A DNA stretch of 64,000 nucleotides from Bradyrhizobium iriomotense. Its GTDB lineage: Bacteria > Pseudomonadota > Alphaproteobacteria > Rhizobiales > Xanthobacteraceae. Shown piece by piece: positions 51,782 through 59,693 of this stretch (the stretch's first letter is position 1; each line of letters begins with the position of its first letter). Under the pieces are notes generated by a model that was not told the origin of the DNA, did no database searches, and worked only from the letters and a program-made list of their open reading frames with translations. The DNA is taken from the NCBI RefSeq assembly GCF_018129405.1, contig NZ_JAFCLP010000022.1:82673-146672 (forward strand), in the 5' to 3' direction. The position numbers and the translations under genes are program-made.

Positions 51782-53194
51782 ATGACGCCTTGGGAATTGG
51801 GCAGCGGCTATGTCCGGGTGCTGGCGCAGCGTAATCAGAATAGCTTGCTCGTGAAGGCGGCAAACGACCTGCTCAAGGGCGATAGTCCGGCCGGCACGAT
51901 GAGCGAATACATTCAAAGGAACGCCGCGACCGACTTTTTGATCGACGATGAGTTCGGCGCCTTGCCGATCTGGGATGGCGCCGATCAACGACCTGCAGTC
52001 TCGATCAGGGACAGGGGCGAAAAAGCGTCCTCACTCCTCGCGCTCGATAAATCGAAGAAATTCCTGATCCGCGCCTACGTTGATCCCGTGAGCCTCGCCA
52101 AGCCGGGTTTCAACAACGGCGAGCCGGTCTGGTTGGATCCTGACGTGCGCGGCGGCCTTACTCTACCCCCTGCCAACAAGGCCACGGGCGATACCGACAC
52201 GGTTCGGCAGGACCTCAACACCGCGACGCTGCAGCACAACGGCCTTTATGGTGCGGGTGTTGCCGTTGCCATCGTTGATACCGGCATCTGCAAGGCACAT
52301 CTTGCGAAGCGGTTCGGCTTCGAACCGGACCTGAATGACGGCAATTCGTGGACGCCACCGACCGTGGCGACGAAGCCGGGCTTCCATCGCATCGGACACG
52401 GCACGATGTGCGCCTACGGCGTGCTCGCGGTTGCCCCGAACGTGACGCTGCTCGATTATCCCTTGCTGCTGGGGCGTCCGGCCGGAGAGCACACCGTCAG
52501 TGCGACGATCGGGGAAATGATGCGCGGTTATTTGACCCTGATCTGGCGCTGGGCGGTCACTGGGGCCATCCCGCAGAGCGCGCTCGTGGTCAACAATAGC
52601 TGGGGCATCTTCCATCCGAGCCTCGACGACTTTCCGCCCGGTGATCCCCAGCGCTACATCGACAATCCCAATCACCCCTTCAGACTGTACGTCTGGTTGC
52701 TCACGGCATTCGGGGCCGACGTGGTCTTTGCCGCGGGCAACTGCGGCGGCGGCTGCCCCAATGCCGTGTGTCTGCAGCGGACGGAGGGAATGATCATGGG
52801 CGCCAACGCTTACGACGAAGTGCTGACGCTCGCCGGTTGCGACATCCTCGACGCGCGCGTCTGTTATTCCTCGCAAGGACCGTCTATCGCGGGCATGCCT
52901 CCGCAGAAGCCCGACATCACCGCCTATACGCAGTTTCTCGGCTCGAAGATCCAGCGCGGCCCGCGCGGCTTCGAGCCGGATACGGGAACGTCGACGTCAT
53001 GCGCCGTCGCATCCGGGTGCGTCGCGGCGCTGCGAACCCTGCGGCCACCGACGGCGACGGATCCGGCAACCATGATTGCGGTATTGAAGGCAACGGCGCG
53101 GCCCCAGGGCGGCGCCGTGCCGAACTACGATTACGGCTACGGCATCGTCCGGCCGGTGGCGGCGGGGCGAAGCCTGGGGATCATCATTCCATGA
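51782..53194 (+). CDS. S8 family (subtilisin-like) serine peptidase
   Basis: 470 residues. Catalytic triad Asp in AVAIVDTGIC (near 162), His in HRIGHGTMCA (near 203), Ser in GTSTSCAVASG (near 401); oxyanion Asn in FAAGNCGGG. No signal peptide, and an N-terminal ~110-residue extension with a small conserved-looking core. Cytoplasmic subtilases are uncommon. The preceding genes are a PAP2-like protein and a nucleotidyl cyclase; a regulatory cascade is conceivable but unproven. The downstream neighbour is the REPtron. GGAGG lies about six bases before the start. Confidence 0.9.
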   Translation: MTPWELGSGYVRVLAQRNQNSLLVKAANDLLKGDSPAGTMSEYIQRNAATDFLIDDEFGALPIWDGADQRPAVSIRDRGEKASSLLALDKSKKFLIRAYVDPVSLAKPGFNNGEPVWLDPDVRGGLTLPPANKATGDTDTVRQDLNTATLQHNGLYGAGVAVAIVDTGICKAHLAKRFGFEPDLNDGNSWTPPTVATKPGFHRIGHGTMCAYGVLAVAPNVTLLDYPLLLGRPAGEHTVSATIGEMMRGYLTLIWRWAVTGAIPQSALVVNNSWGIFHPSLDDFPPGDPQRYIDNPNHPFRLYVWLLTAFGADVVFAAGNCGGGCPNAVCLQRTEGMIMGANAYDEVLTLAGCDILDARVCYSSQGPSIAGMPPQKPDITAYTQFLGSKIQRGPRGFEPDTGTSTSCAVASGCVAALRTLRPPTATDPATMIAVLKATARPQGGAVPNYDYGYGIVRPVAAGRSLGIIIP

Positions 53195-53314
53195 GCGCGC
53201 AAAATCGCTCGCCGAGCCATCGTCAAACGATCAAAAGCCGACCTGCGCGCCTTGATGAGGAGCTGATCTAGCTCCGCGACCCGGCGCCTCCATTGCAACT
53301 CTCTCGATTTGGTT

Positions 53315-53345
53315 GTAGCCCGGATGAAGCGAAGCGCAATCCGGG
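53315..53345 (+). repeat. Single REP, subtype B, in the RAYT leader
   Basis: GTAGCCCGGATGAAGCGAAG onward with hairpin arms CCCGGAT and ATCCGGG. It ends 10 bases before the RAYT start codon, so the RNA hairpin may sit on its ribosome site. Confidence 0.85.
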
Positions 53346-53355
53346 AAACTCTCGC

Positions 53356-53889
53356 ATGGTTCGCTATCGGCGAAATTTCGTACCCGGCGGCGCCTACTTC
53401 TTCACCGCGACGCTGGACGATCGAAGATCATCCGCGTTGGTCGACCACGTCGCGCAGCTGCGCGCAGCATTTAAGACGACCCGAATCGAAAAACCGTTCA
53501 CGATCGACACGATCGTGGTCCTGCCCGACCATCTCCACGTCATCATGACGTTGCCAGAAAATGACTCGGACTTCTCCGGTCGATGGCGACGCATCAAGAG
53601 CCTGTTCACGCACCGGCTTGTCACTTCCGGCGTACCTGTCGTTCGCAATCATCGCGGCGAGTTCGGCCTGTGGCAAAGGCGCTTTTGGGAGCACACCATT
53701 CGCGACGATGCGGATTTCGAACGATGCGCCGACTACATCCATTTCAATCCCGTCAAGCACGGCCTCGTCGCGTCACCGATCGACTGGCCCTACTCCTCGC
53801 TCCATCGCTACGTTCGTGCCGGCATCCTCCCCGCCGATTGGGGCGGCAGCGGCGAGATCAACGGCAACTTCGGTGAACGCGGAGAGTGA
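53356..53889 (+). CDS. REP-associated tyrosine transposase (RAYT, Y1/HUH family)
   Basis: 177 residues of the IS200/Y1 type. HUH motif His59-Leu-His61 in LPDHLHVIMTL, catalytic Tyr127 in CADYIHFNPVKHG and the family-typical LWQRRFWEHTIR (105-116). Family enzymes nick single-stranded REP hairpins beside a GTAG tetranucleotide, which is present in every REP copy here. Start at ATG 53356; the longer frame only translates the REP itself. The gene lies between a forward REP (53315-53345) and a reverse REP starting two bases after its stop, with an array beyond: a REPtron. Confidence 0.92.
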   Translation: MVRYRRNFVPGGAYFFTATLDDRRSSALVDHVAQLRAAFKTTRIEKPFTIDTIVVLPDHLHVIMTLPENDSDFSGRWRRIKSLFTHRLVTSGVPVVRNHRGEFGLWQRRFWEHTIRDDADFERCADYIHFNPVKHGLVASPIDWPYSSLHRYVRAGILPADWGGSGEINGNFGERGE

Positions 53890-53890
53890 T

Positions 53891-54225
53891 CCCGGATTAC
53901 GCTCACGCTCCATCCGGGCTACGGGATCCCATCGACGCTCTTGTAGCCCGGATGGAGCGCAGCGCAATCCGGGGCCAGACCATCCGCAGCGCACGACCGC
54001 GTCGTGTGGTAGGAATCCCGGATTACGCTCACGCTCCATCCGGGCTACGGGATCCCGTCGGCGATCTTGTAGCCCGGATGGAGCGCAGCGTAATCCGGGG
54101 CCAGACCATCCGCAGCGCACGACCACGCGTGTGGTAGGAATCCCGGATTACGCTTACGCTCCATCCGGGCTACGGAATCCAGTCGGCGCTCTTGTAGCCC
54201 GGATGGAGCGCAGCGTAATCCGGGG
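53891..54225. repeat. REP array (BIME-like) trailing the RAYT gene
   Basis: Six ~32-bp REPs in alternating orientation: reverse 53891-53922, forward 53943-53974, reverse 54017-54048, forward 54069-54100, reverse 54142-54173, forward 54194-54225. The forward-to-forward period is 126 and 125 bp. Two spacer types alternate: a short one around GGGATCCCGTCGG and a long one around GGCCAGACCATCCGCAGC. All copies carry GTAG and CCCGGAT/ATCCGGG. The array ends eight bases from the ABC-F stop. Confidence 0.9.
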
Positions 54226-54233
54226 GCCAGCCC

Positions 54234-55856
54234 CTACGACCGCAACCCCGGCGCTTCCTGCCCCGTGCGCGCGACATATTCCGTGTAGCCGCCGCCATAC
54301 TGGTGGATGCCCTCGGGCGTCAGCTCCAGCACGCGGTTCGACAGCGTCGCCAAAAAATGCCGGTCATGCGAGACGAACAGCATGGTGCCCTCGAAATCCG
54401 CCAGCGCGGTGATCAGCATCTCCTTGGTGGCGAGGTCGAGATGGTTGGTCGGCTCGTCCAGCACCAGAAAGTTCGGGGGATCGAACAGCATTTTTGCCAT
54501 CACGAGCCGCGCCTTCTCGCCGCCCGAGAGCACGCGGCAACGCTTCTCGACGTCGTCGCCGGAGAAGCCGAAGCAGCCGGCGAGCGCGCGCAAGCTGCCC
54601 TGCCCCGCCGTCGGAAACTGGTCCTCCAGCGACTGGAACACGGTGCGCTCGCCGTCGAGCAGGTCCATCGCGTGCTGGGCGAAATAGCCCATCTTGACGC
54701 TGCCTCCTAACGCCACCGTGCCCTGGTCGGGCTCGCTCGCACCGGCAACGAGCTTGAGCAATGTCGACTTGCCGGCGCCGTTGACGCCCATCACGCACCA
54801 GCGCTCCCTGCGGCGGATCATGAAATCGAGGCCGTCATAGATGCGCTTGGCGCCATAGCCCTTGTGGACGTTCTTCAAGGCGACAACGTCCTCGCCCGAG
54901 CGCGGCGCCGGCGGGAAGTCGAACGCGACGCTCTGGCGCCGGCGCGGCGGCTCGACCCGCTCGATCTTGTCGAGCTTCTTCACCCGGCTCTGCACCTGAG
55001 CCGCGTGGGAGGCGCGCGCCTTGAAGCGCTCGATGAACTTGATCTCCTTGGCGAGCATGGCCTGCTGGCGCTCGAACTGGGCCTGCTGCTGCTTCTCGTT
55101 CTGCGCGCGCTGCTGCTCGTAGAATTCGTAATCGCCGGTGTAGGTGGTGAGCGAGCCGGAATCGATCTCGATCACCTTGGAGATCACGCGGTTGATGAAC
55201 TCGCGGTCATGCGAGGTCATCAGCAGCGTGCCTTCGTAGTCGTGCAGGAATTTTTCCAGCCAGATCAGGCTTTCGAGATCGAGATGGTTGCTCGGCTCGT
55301 CGAGCAGCATGACGTCGGGACGCATCAGGAGAATCCGCGCCAGCGCCACGCGCATCTTCCAGCCGCCCGAGAGCTTGCCGACGTCGCCGTCCATCATCTC
55401 CTGGCTGAAGCCGAGACCGGACAGGGCTTCGCGCGCCCGGCCATCGAGCGCGTAGCCGTCGAGCTCCTCGAACCGGTGCTGCACCTCGCCGTAGCGCGCG
55501 ATGATCTCGTCCATCGCATCGGCCTTGTCGGGATCGGCCATATCGGCCTCGAGCTCGCGCAGCTCGGCCGCGACCTCGCTGACGGGACCTGCGCCGTTCA
55601 TCACCTCGGCCACGGCGCTGCGGCCAGACATCTCGCCGACGTCCTGGTTGAAATAGCCGATCGTGATGCCCCGATCGGTCGAGACCTGCCCCTCATCGGG
55701 CAGCTCCTCGCCGGCGATCATCCGGAACAGGGTGGTCTTGCCGGCGCCGTTCGGGCCGACAAGGCCGATCTTCTCGCCCTTGTTGAGGGCCGCGGAGGCT
55801 TCGATGAACAGGATCTGGTGGCCGGCTTGCTTGCTGACGTTGTCGAGGCGGATCAT
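54234..55856 (-). CDS. ABC-F family ATPase (two nucleotide-binding domains)
   Basis: 540 residues. Domain 1 has Walker A GPNGAGKTT (near 34-42), signature LSGGWKMRVALARI and DEPSNHLDLESL. A charged linker (~245-315) precedes domain 2 with GVNGAGKSTLLKL, LSGGEKARLVMAKM and DEPTNHLD. No membrane helices. ABC-F proteins act at the ribosome or in stress and antibiotic tolerance. Of the ABC-F types, the linker fits the Uup/YheS/YbiT group; the exact subtype cannot be decided here. Start ATG 55856; no clear ribosome site. Its 3' end faces the REP array. Confidence 0.92.
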   Translation of the reverse strand: MIRLDNVSKQAGHQILFIEASAALNKGEKIGLVGPNGAGKTTLFRMIAGEELPDEGQVSTDRGITIGYFNQDVGEMSGRSAVAEVMNGAGPVSEVAAELRELEADMADPDKADAMDEIIARYGEVQHRFEELDGYALDGRAREALSGLGFSQEMMDGDVGKLSGGWKMRVALARILLMRPDVMLLDEPSNHLDLESLIWLEKFLHDYEGTLLMTSHDREFINRVISKVIEIDSGSLTTYTGDYEFYEQQRAQNEKQQQAQFERQQAMLAKEIKFIERFKARASHAAQVQSRVKKLDKIERVEPPRRRQSVAFDFPPAPRSGEDVVALKNVHKGYGAKRIYDGLDFMIRRRERWCVMGVNGAGKSTLLKLVAGASEPDQGTVALGGSVKMGYFAQHAMDLLDGERTVFQSLEDQFPTAGQGSLRALAGCFGFSGDDVEKRCRVLSGGEKARLVMAKMLFDPPNFLVLDEPTNHLDLATKEMLITALADFEGTMLFVSHDRHFLATLSNRVLELTPEGIHQYGGGYTEYVARTGQEAPGLRS

Positions 55857-56374
55857 GGGGTCTTTTGGGGGGATTTTTGCGTTGCAGCGTCATAGGGCAT
55901 GCGGGCCGCCAGGGGAAGCCCGGCAGGGTACGGATTTCACCCGCCAAGTGCCGGTTTCCCGCAATTTGCCCCGTCGTTCCAAAGCGACGCTTCGGGCCCG
56001 CTGGCTGCCGGCTCGCTGTCCGCTTCGGGCGCGAAGCTCCTTACAAAGCAGAAAATATGAAAAGCGCTATCGCGACCGGAATAAAAATCGCCAAAGCCAC
56101 GAGTTGCCCTTTTGCGAAATCGTGAAGATCGACCGGGTCAACAGGAAAGACACCAAGGCAACAATTCGCATAATAGAACGCGTTCTGATCCTCACCGTCC
56201 GCCGAGTGTGCAGATGGAGCTTCATCGTCCCCCGCATCACGAGCGAGAGAAGTTTGTGGCTGCCGCTGCGGTCTCTCGATCATCGCGATTCTCCAGCCTG
56301 CAAACTTGAGAGGCGCGCCGAAGTCAAAGAGTGATGCCGTCGTCCCCTGTCAAATCTCGCGCAGGGCGGGTCGT
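55857..56374. other. Intergenic stretch with one doubtful small ORF
   Basis: Holds the ABC-F promoter region (~55860-55960) and a possible small membrane-protein ORF (56041-56283). No repeat family from elsewhere in the window is present. Confidence 0.4.
56041..56283 (-). CDS. Doubtful small membrane protein
   Basis: 80-residue frame whose last ~25 residues form one hydrophobic helix (LVALAIFIPVAIALFIF). The N-terminal part is polar and Asp/Gln-rich with no clear ribosome site. A second overlapping frame encodes another hydrophobic short peptide, so the true product is uncertain. Function unknown. Confidence 0.3.
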   Translation of the reverse strand: MIERPQRQPQTSLARDAGDDEAPSAHSADGEDQNAFYYANCCLGVFPVDPVDLHDFAKGQLVALAIFIPVAIALFIFSAL

Positions 56375-57109
56375 TCAGCGTCGTCCGCTTGCAAATCTGT
56401 ACTCGACTTCCAGCTCGATGGGTCCACCGGCATCGCCAAGTTCGCGGCGGAGCTCCTCGCGCACGGCGCGGCGGACGCCCGCCGGCAGGGATATGAATGC
56501 TTGCCCTGCCGATCCTGCGCCCGCTTCGATTGGCCCGAAGTAGGCGTCAAACGAAGGCAGCGTGAAAACCGTGGCTTGCAGAATGATCTCCACATCCCTG
56601 AAATTTGCGTCCTCAAAAAGCGATCTTAATTTCATCTCGTCCCCGAGCGCAAATACGCGGGCGGCAGCCTCCGCCAGCGATGGCAGGTAGCGGGCAACCG
56701 CAAGGTTGATACGGGTATTGTAGGACCGTTCCGGCACCGTGTTCACTGAAACAGCGGCACGCCCGCCGGGGCGAAGCACGCGATGGAATTCGGCGAGGCC
56801 GCGCTGCGGGTCGGGGAAGAACATCAGTCCGAGACTGCACACGACCGCATCGAAGCTTCCATCCGGGAATGAAAGTGCCTGCCCATCCTCCACTGCGACC
56901 GACACGTTTCTCGACTGGCCGAGGCGCTGGCGCGCCTTCTCGGCCATCGCAGGAGACAGGTCCGCAGCCGTGAGGCGACCCGTCGGGCCGATGACGTCAA
57001 GGACGGGTTCGGCTACGTGCATGAACCTTCCGGGACAAGTGTCGACTAAACGGACGCCGGGCCGATTGGGCCATGTGTGTCGATTGAGCATCTTCCCGCC
57101 AGCACACAA
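56375..57109 (-). CDS. SAM methyltransferase-like protein, possibly N-terminally broken
   Basis: 244 residues. The C-terminal part matches UbiE/Methyltransf_11: RLTAADLSPAMAEKARQRLG, VAVEDGQALSFPDGSFDAVV and RVLRPGGRAAVSV. The SAM-binding loop normally reading D-x-G-x-G-x-G is replaced by VRLVDTCPGRFMHVAEP, and the usual ~40 residues before it are absent. The family core can be seen, but activity is doubtful. Start ATG 57109 has no clear ribosome site. It may be a decayed gene. Confidence 0.55.
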   Translation of the reverse strand: MCAGGKMLNRHTWPNRPGVRLVDTCPGRFMHVAEPVLDVIGPTGRLTAADLSPAMAEKARQRLGQSRNVSVAVEDGQALSFPDGSFDAVVCSLGLMFFPDPQRGLAEFHRVLRPGGRAAVSVNTVPERSYNTRINLAVARYLPSLAEAAARVFALGDEMKLRSLFEDANFRDVEIILQATVFTLPSFDAYFGPIEAGAGSAGQAFISLPAGVRRAVREELRRELGDAGGPIELEVEYRFASGRR

Positions 57110-57316
57110 GCGCGACTTTTGCGTCCGGTTTACGACCGAGAGCCGACGTCACAGCAAGGTGCAGCTTCGTTCGGCTCAGGGCCAAAACCCGACGTCCGAG
57201 GCCCTACAACTATCGGAGCATGGCGGTCTCTGCGTTGCATCATTTGAAAGCCAAGCTCACTGTAGTGAGCGCTTCGTTGATCACCGCTGGTGGGGCGCGC
57301 TCGCGGACAACGACTT

Positions 57317-57706
57317 CTAAAGATCCCCACGCCCAAAGGGTTTCTTGCCTGCCGCTGCCTGCGACATCGCATCCTTGCAGGAATCGCTCACCTCTGCCAT
57401 GTGCGATTTTATGCAGGCTCTGATGCCGCCGGTGCCGGGCACAATACCGGCACATAGCTTCGCAACATCGGCCTTGCATACCTTTCCGGTCACCGCCACC
57501 GTGAGCACGCGGTCTTCGCAGGTTGGCGATAGGTCGGTCAAATGCGATTCTATGCAGGCCTTGATCCGGCCTTCACCGGGCTGAATGCCGGCACACAGTG
57601 TCTTGATATCGCCGGCGCAGGGCTTGCCCGCCTGCTGCGCCTCGGCGACAGAACCTGACAGCAGCAGCGCTGTTATTACAACAAGCCCAGCTTGCATTCC
57701 TGCCAT
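57317..57706 (-). CDS. Exported cysteine-rich repeat protein
   Basis: 129 residues: signal peptide (MAGMQAGLVVITALLLSGS, cut near AEAQ) then two cysteine-rich repeats (CAGDIKTLCAGIQPGEGRI with CIESHLTDLSPTC; CKADVAKLCAGIVPGTGGI with CIKSHMAEVSDSC). The cys-rich repeat resembles Golgi GLG1-type units found in bacterial secreted proteins. Likely disulphide-bonded and periplasmic or secreted. ATG 57706 follows AGAGGA. Function unknown. Confidence 0.85.
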   Translation of the reverse strand: MAGMQAGLVVITALLLSGSVAEAQQAGKPCAGDIKTLCAGIQPGEGRIKACIESHLTDLSPTCEDRVLTVAVTGKVCKADVAKLCAGIVPGTGGIRACIKSHMAEVSDSCKDAMSQAAAGKKPFGRGDL

Positions 57707-58119
57707 TTTAGATTCCTCTGCGAGATTCAAAAAGGGCGGATGGGGGTGATATCCGAAAGCCGGCCGCGCCGCTAGAACGATGCCGCTGGGATGCAAGAAG
57801 CCGGTTCGATGGCGCAAAGCGCGGTGGCTGGCTTGGGGCCAGTAGGTGACGTCACACGTTTGGCCCAATGGGGGCTGCCGACTTAGGGCAGTCCCGCTTA
57901 CGCACAGTCTTGAATGACGAGATGCTACACAAGGAACCACACCTCATTGGAGGCGGTATGATCTTATAGAACTCTTGGAATTCTTCTATCGCCGCCACTA
58001 TCCACCGTTTTTCGTAATGCGACAGGTAGGCTTGAGTGATAGGATTGAATTTTCAGGCGTCTATTGAGGCCCGGGTTATCCCGGCAAGCAGTGCTCACAG
58101 TCCGGTTCGAGGCTGTGCA
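57707..58119. other. Intergenic stretch before the receiver-FIST-kinase locus
   Basis: 413 bp without a credible gene. It holds a perfect palindrome GTGACGTCAC at 57846-57855 and an AT-rich tract (~57955-58050) near the start of the signalling operon. It most likely contains the promoters of both divergent genes. The palindrome could be a regulator site but I cannot assign it. Confidence 0.4.
57846..57855. promoter_or_regulatory. Perfect 10-bp palindrome, possible regulator site
   Basis: GTGACGTCAC, self-complementary. It lies 139 bp before the exported cys-rich gene and 265 bp before the receiver gene. No known consensus is matched with confidence. Confidence 0.3.
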
Positions 58120-58494
58120 ATGCCCAAAATTTTGCTGGTCGAGGACAACGAGATGAACCGCGACATGCTCTCGCGGCGTCTGGTCCGTGGCGGCTACGAG
58201 GTCACCATTGCCGAGGACGGAGCGCGCGGCGTGGCAATGGCGACGAGCGACAGGCCCGATCTCATTTTGATGGACATGAGCCTGCCGGTGATCGACGGTT
58301 GGGAGGCGACGCGCCAGATCAAGGCCACGCCTGAGCTACGCAAAATCCCCATCATCGCGCTGACGGCGCACGCCATGGCGACCGACCGGGACAAGGCCCT
58401 CGAGGCCGGCTGCGACGACTACGACACAAAGCCGATCGAGCTGAAGAGGCTGCTGGGAAAGATTGAAACACTACTCGCGGCTGCGGGACAGTAG
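58120..58494 (+). CDS. Single-domain response regulator (receiver only)
   Basis: 124 residues, all REC. Acidic pair ED (8-9) in LLVEDNE, phospho-acceptor Asp52 in LILMDMSLP, Thr/Ser in IALTAHA and Lys in YDTKPIE. With no output domain it resembles DivK/Spo0F-type relays. GAGG at seven bases precedes ATG 58120. Next come a FIST protein, a hybrid kinase and a cyclase fusion on the same strand, so it may shuttle phosphate in that system. Confidence 0.9.
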   Translation: MPKILLVEDNEMNRDMLSRRLVRGGYEVTIAEDGARGVAMATSDRPDLILMDMSLPVIDGWEATRQIKATPELRKIPIIALTAHAMATDRDKALEAGCDDYDTKPIELKRLLGKIETLLAAAGQ

Positions 58495-58536
58495 ACGACC
58501 TACAAGTTCCGGACAGATGACGAGAGGAAACAACTC

Positions 58537-59676
58537 ATGAAAACGGCTCAGTACAAGTGGTCCCAAAGTGACGGGTGGCGGCCGAATTTGCCATCTGGCG
58601 ACGTCGGACGTCAGAGTGTCGTGTTCGTTTTCGGTGCTAGGTCGTTGATGCAGGCAGGTAGCCTCGTGGGCGAGTTGCGCAACCACTTCAAAGGGGCCGC
58701 CATGCTTGGTTGCTCGACTTCCGGCGAGATTATCGGCGACGTAGTCGTCGACGACTCTGTGAGTGCCACCCTTGCAGACTTCGAACATACGCGACTGCGG
58801 TTCGCCTCCGCTACGATTGGTGAGGCGAAGGCAAGCTACGACGTCGGCAAGGAGCTCGCGCAGCAATTGAACGACGCCTCATTGCGCCACGTGTTCGTGC
58901 TTTCGGACGGTTTGCACGTCAACGGCTCCGACCTGGCGCGCGGTCTCGCCAGCGGCGTCTCAGAAGGTGTTTCGATAACTGGCGGCCTTTCCGGAGACGG
59001 AACCAACTTCGCCGAGACTTGGGTCATTGCCGACGGTGGCGCAGGCCCTCAGCGCGTGGCAGCGGTCGGTCTGTATGGCGACGATTTGCGCATTGGCTAC
59101 GGATCGATGGGCGGCTGGCAGCCATTTGGGCCCCTGCGCACCATCACACGGGCCGAAGGCAACGTCCTCTATGAGCTGGATGAGCGTTCGGCGCTCGATC
59201 TCTATAAATCGTACCTGGGCCCACACGCCGACCAGTTGCCAAGCTCTGCCTTGCTTTTTCCTATCCTGGTTACCGAGGCAAAGGGCGGCCAGGGTGTCGT
59301 CCGAACCGTCCTGTCTGTGGACGAGCAGAAAAAGTCAATGACGTTCGCGGGCGACATCCCACAGGGCGGAACGGCGCAGTTGATGAAGACCAATGTCGAC
59401 GATCTGGTCGACGGCGCGACCGCTGCTGCGAAGGCCAGTCTCAGCGGGCTCGGCGACAGGCGACCGGACCTTGCAATTCTGGTGAGCTGCGTCGGTCGTA
59501 AGCTCGTGATGAAGCAGCGCACCGAGGAAGAAATCGAAGCAATTCGAAATGTCTTCGGGGCGGATGCGAAGATTTCCGGGTTCTACTCGTACGGCGAGCT
59601 TTGCCCCTTCATACATGGTGGCGACTGCCGCCTGCACAATCAAACCATGACAATTACAACTTTCGCCGAGGACTGA
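58537..59676 (+). CDS. FIST-domain sensory protein, NosP-like
   Basis: 379 residues: FIST_N (~20-220, [13 protein letters not shown] near 56-68, [15 protein letters not shown] near 148-162) and FIST_C ending in [11 protein letters not shown] and [14 protein letters not shown]. This layout and the tail match NosP-type proteins, which bind heme and sense nitric oxide and are usually encoded beside hybrid histidine kinases, as here. Heme binding is inferred from family and context. No membrane segments. AGAGGA precedes ATG 58537, 42 bp after the receiver gene; the kinase follows at 59694. Confidence 0.85.
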   Translation: MKTAQYKWSQSDGWRPNLPSGDVGRQSVVFVFGARSLMQAGSLVGELRNHFKGAAMLGCSTSGEIIGDVVVDDSVSATLADFEHTRLRFASATIGEAKASYDVGKELAQQLNDASLRHVFVLSDGLHVNGSDLARGLASGVSEGVSITGGLSGDGTNFAETWVIADGGAGPQRVAAVGLYGDDLRIGYGSMGGWQPFGPLRTITRAEGNVLYELDERSALDLYKSYLGPHADQLPSSALLFPILVTEAKGGQGVVRTVLSVDEQKKSMTFAGDIPQGGTAQLMKTNVDDLVDGATAAAKASLSGLGDRRPDLAILVSCVGRKLVMKQRTEEEIEAIRNVFGADAKISGFYSYGELCPFIHGGDCRLHNQTMTITTFAED

Positions 59677-59693
59677 ACGGTCATAGGGCACAG

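Noticed and set aside
53891-54225. Possible CRISPR array
   Set aside because: Repeats alternate in orientation, are ~32 bp with internal hairpins, and the spacers repeat among themselves. There are no unique spacers and no cas genes. It fits a REP/BIME array.
57846-57855. GTGACGTCAC as a CRP-type site
   Set aside because: It lacks the 6-base spacer and flanking bases of known CRP sites; listed only as a bare palindrome.
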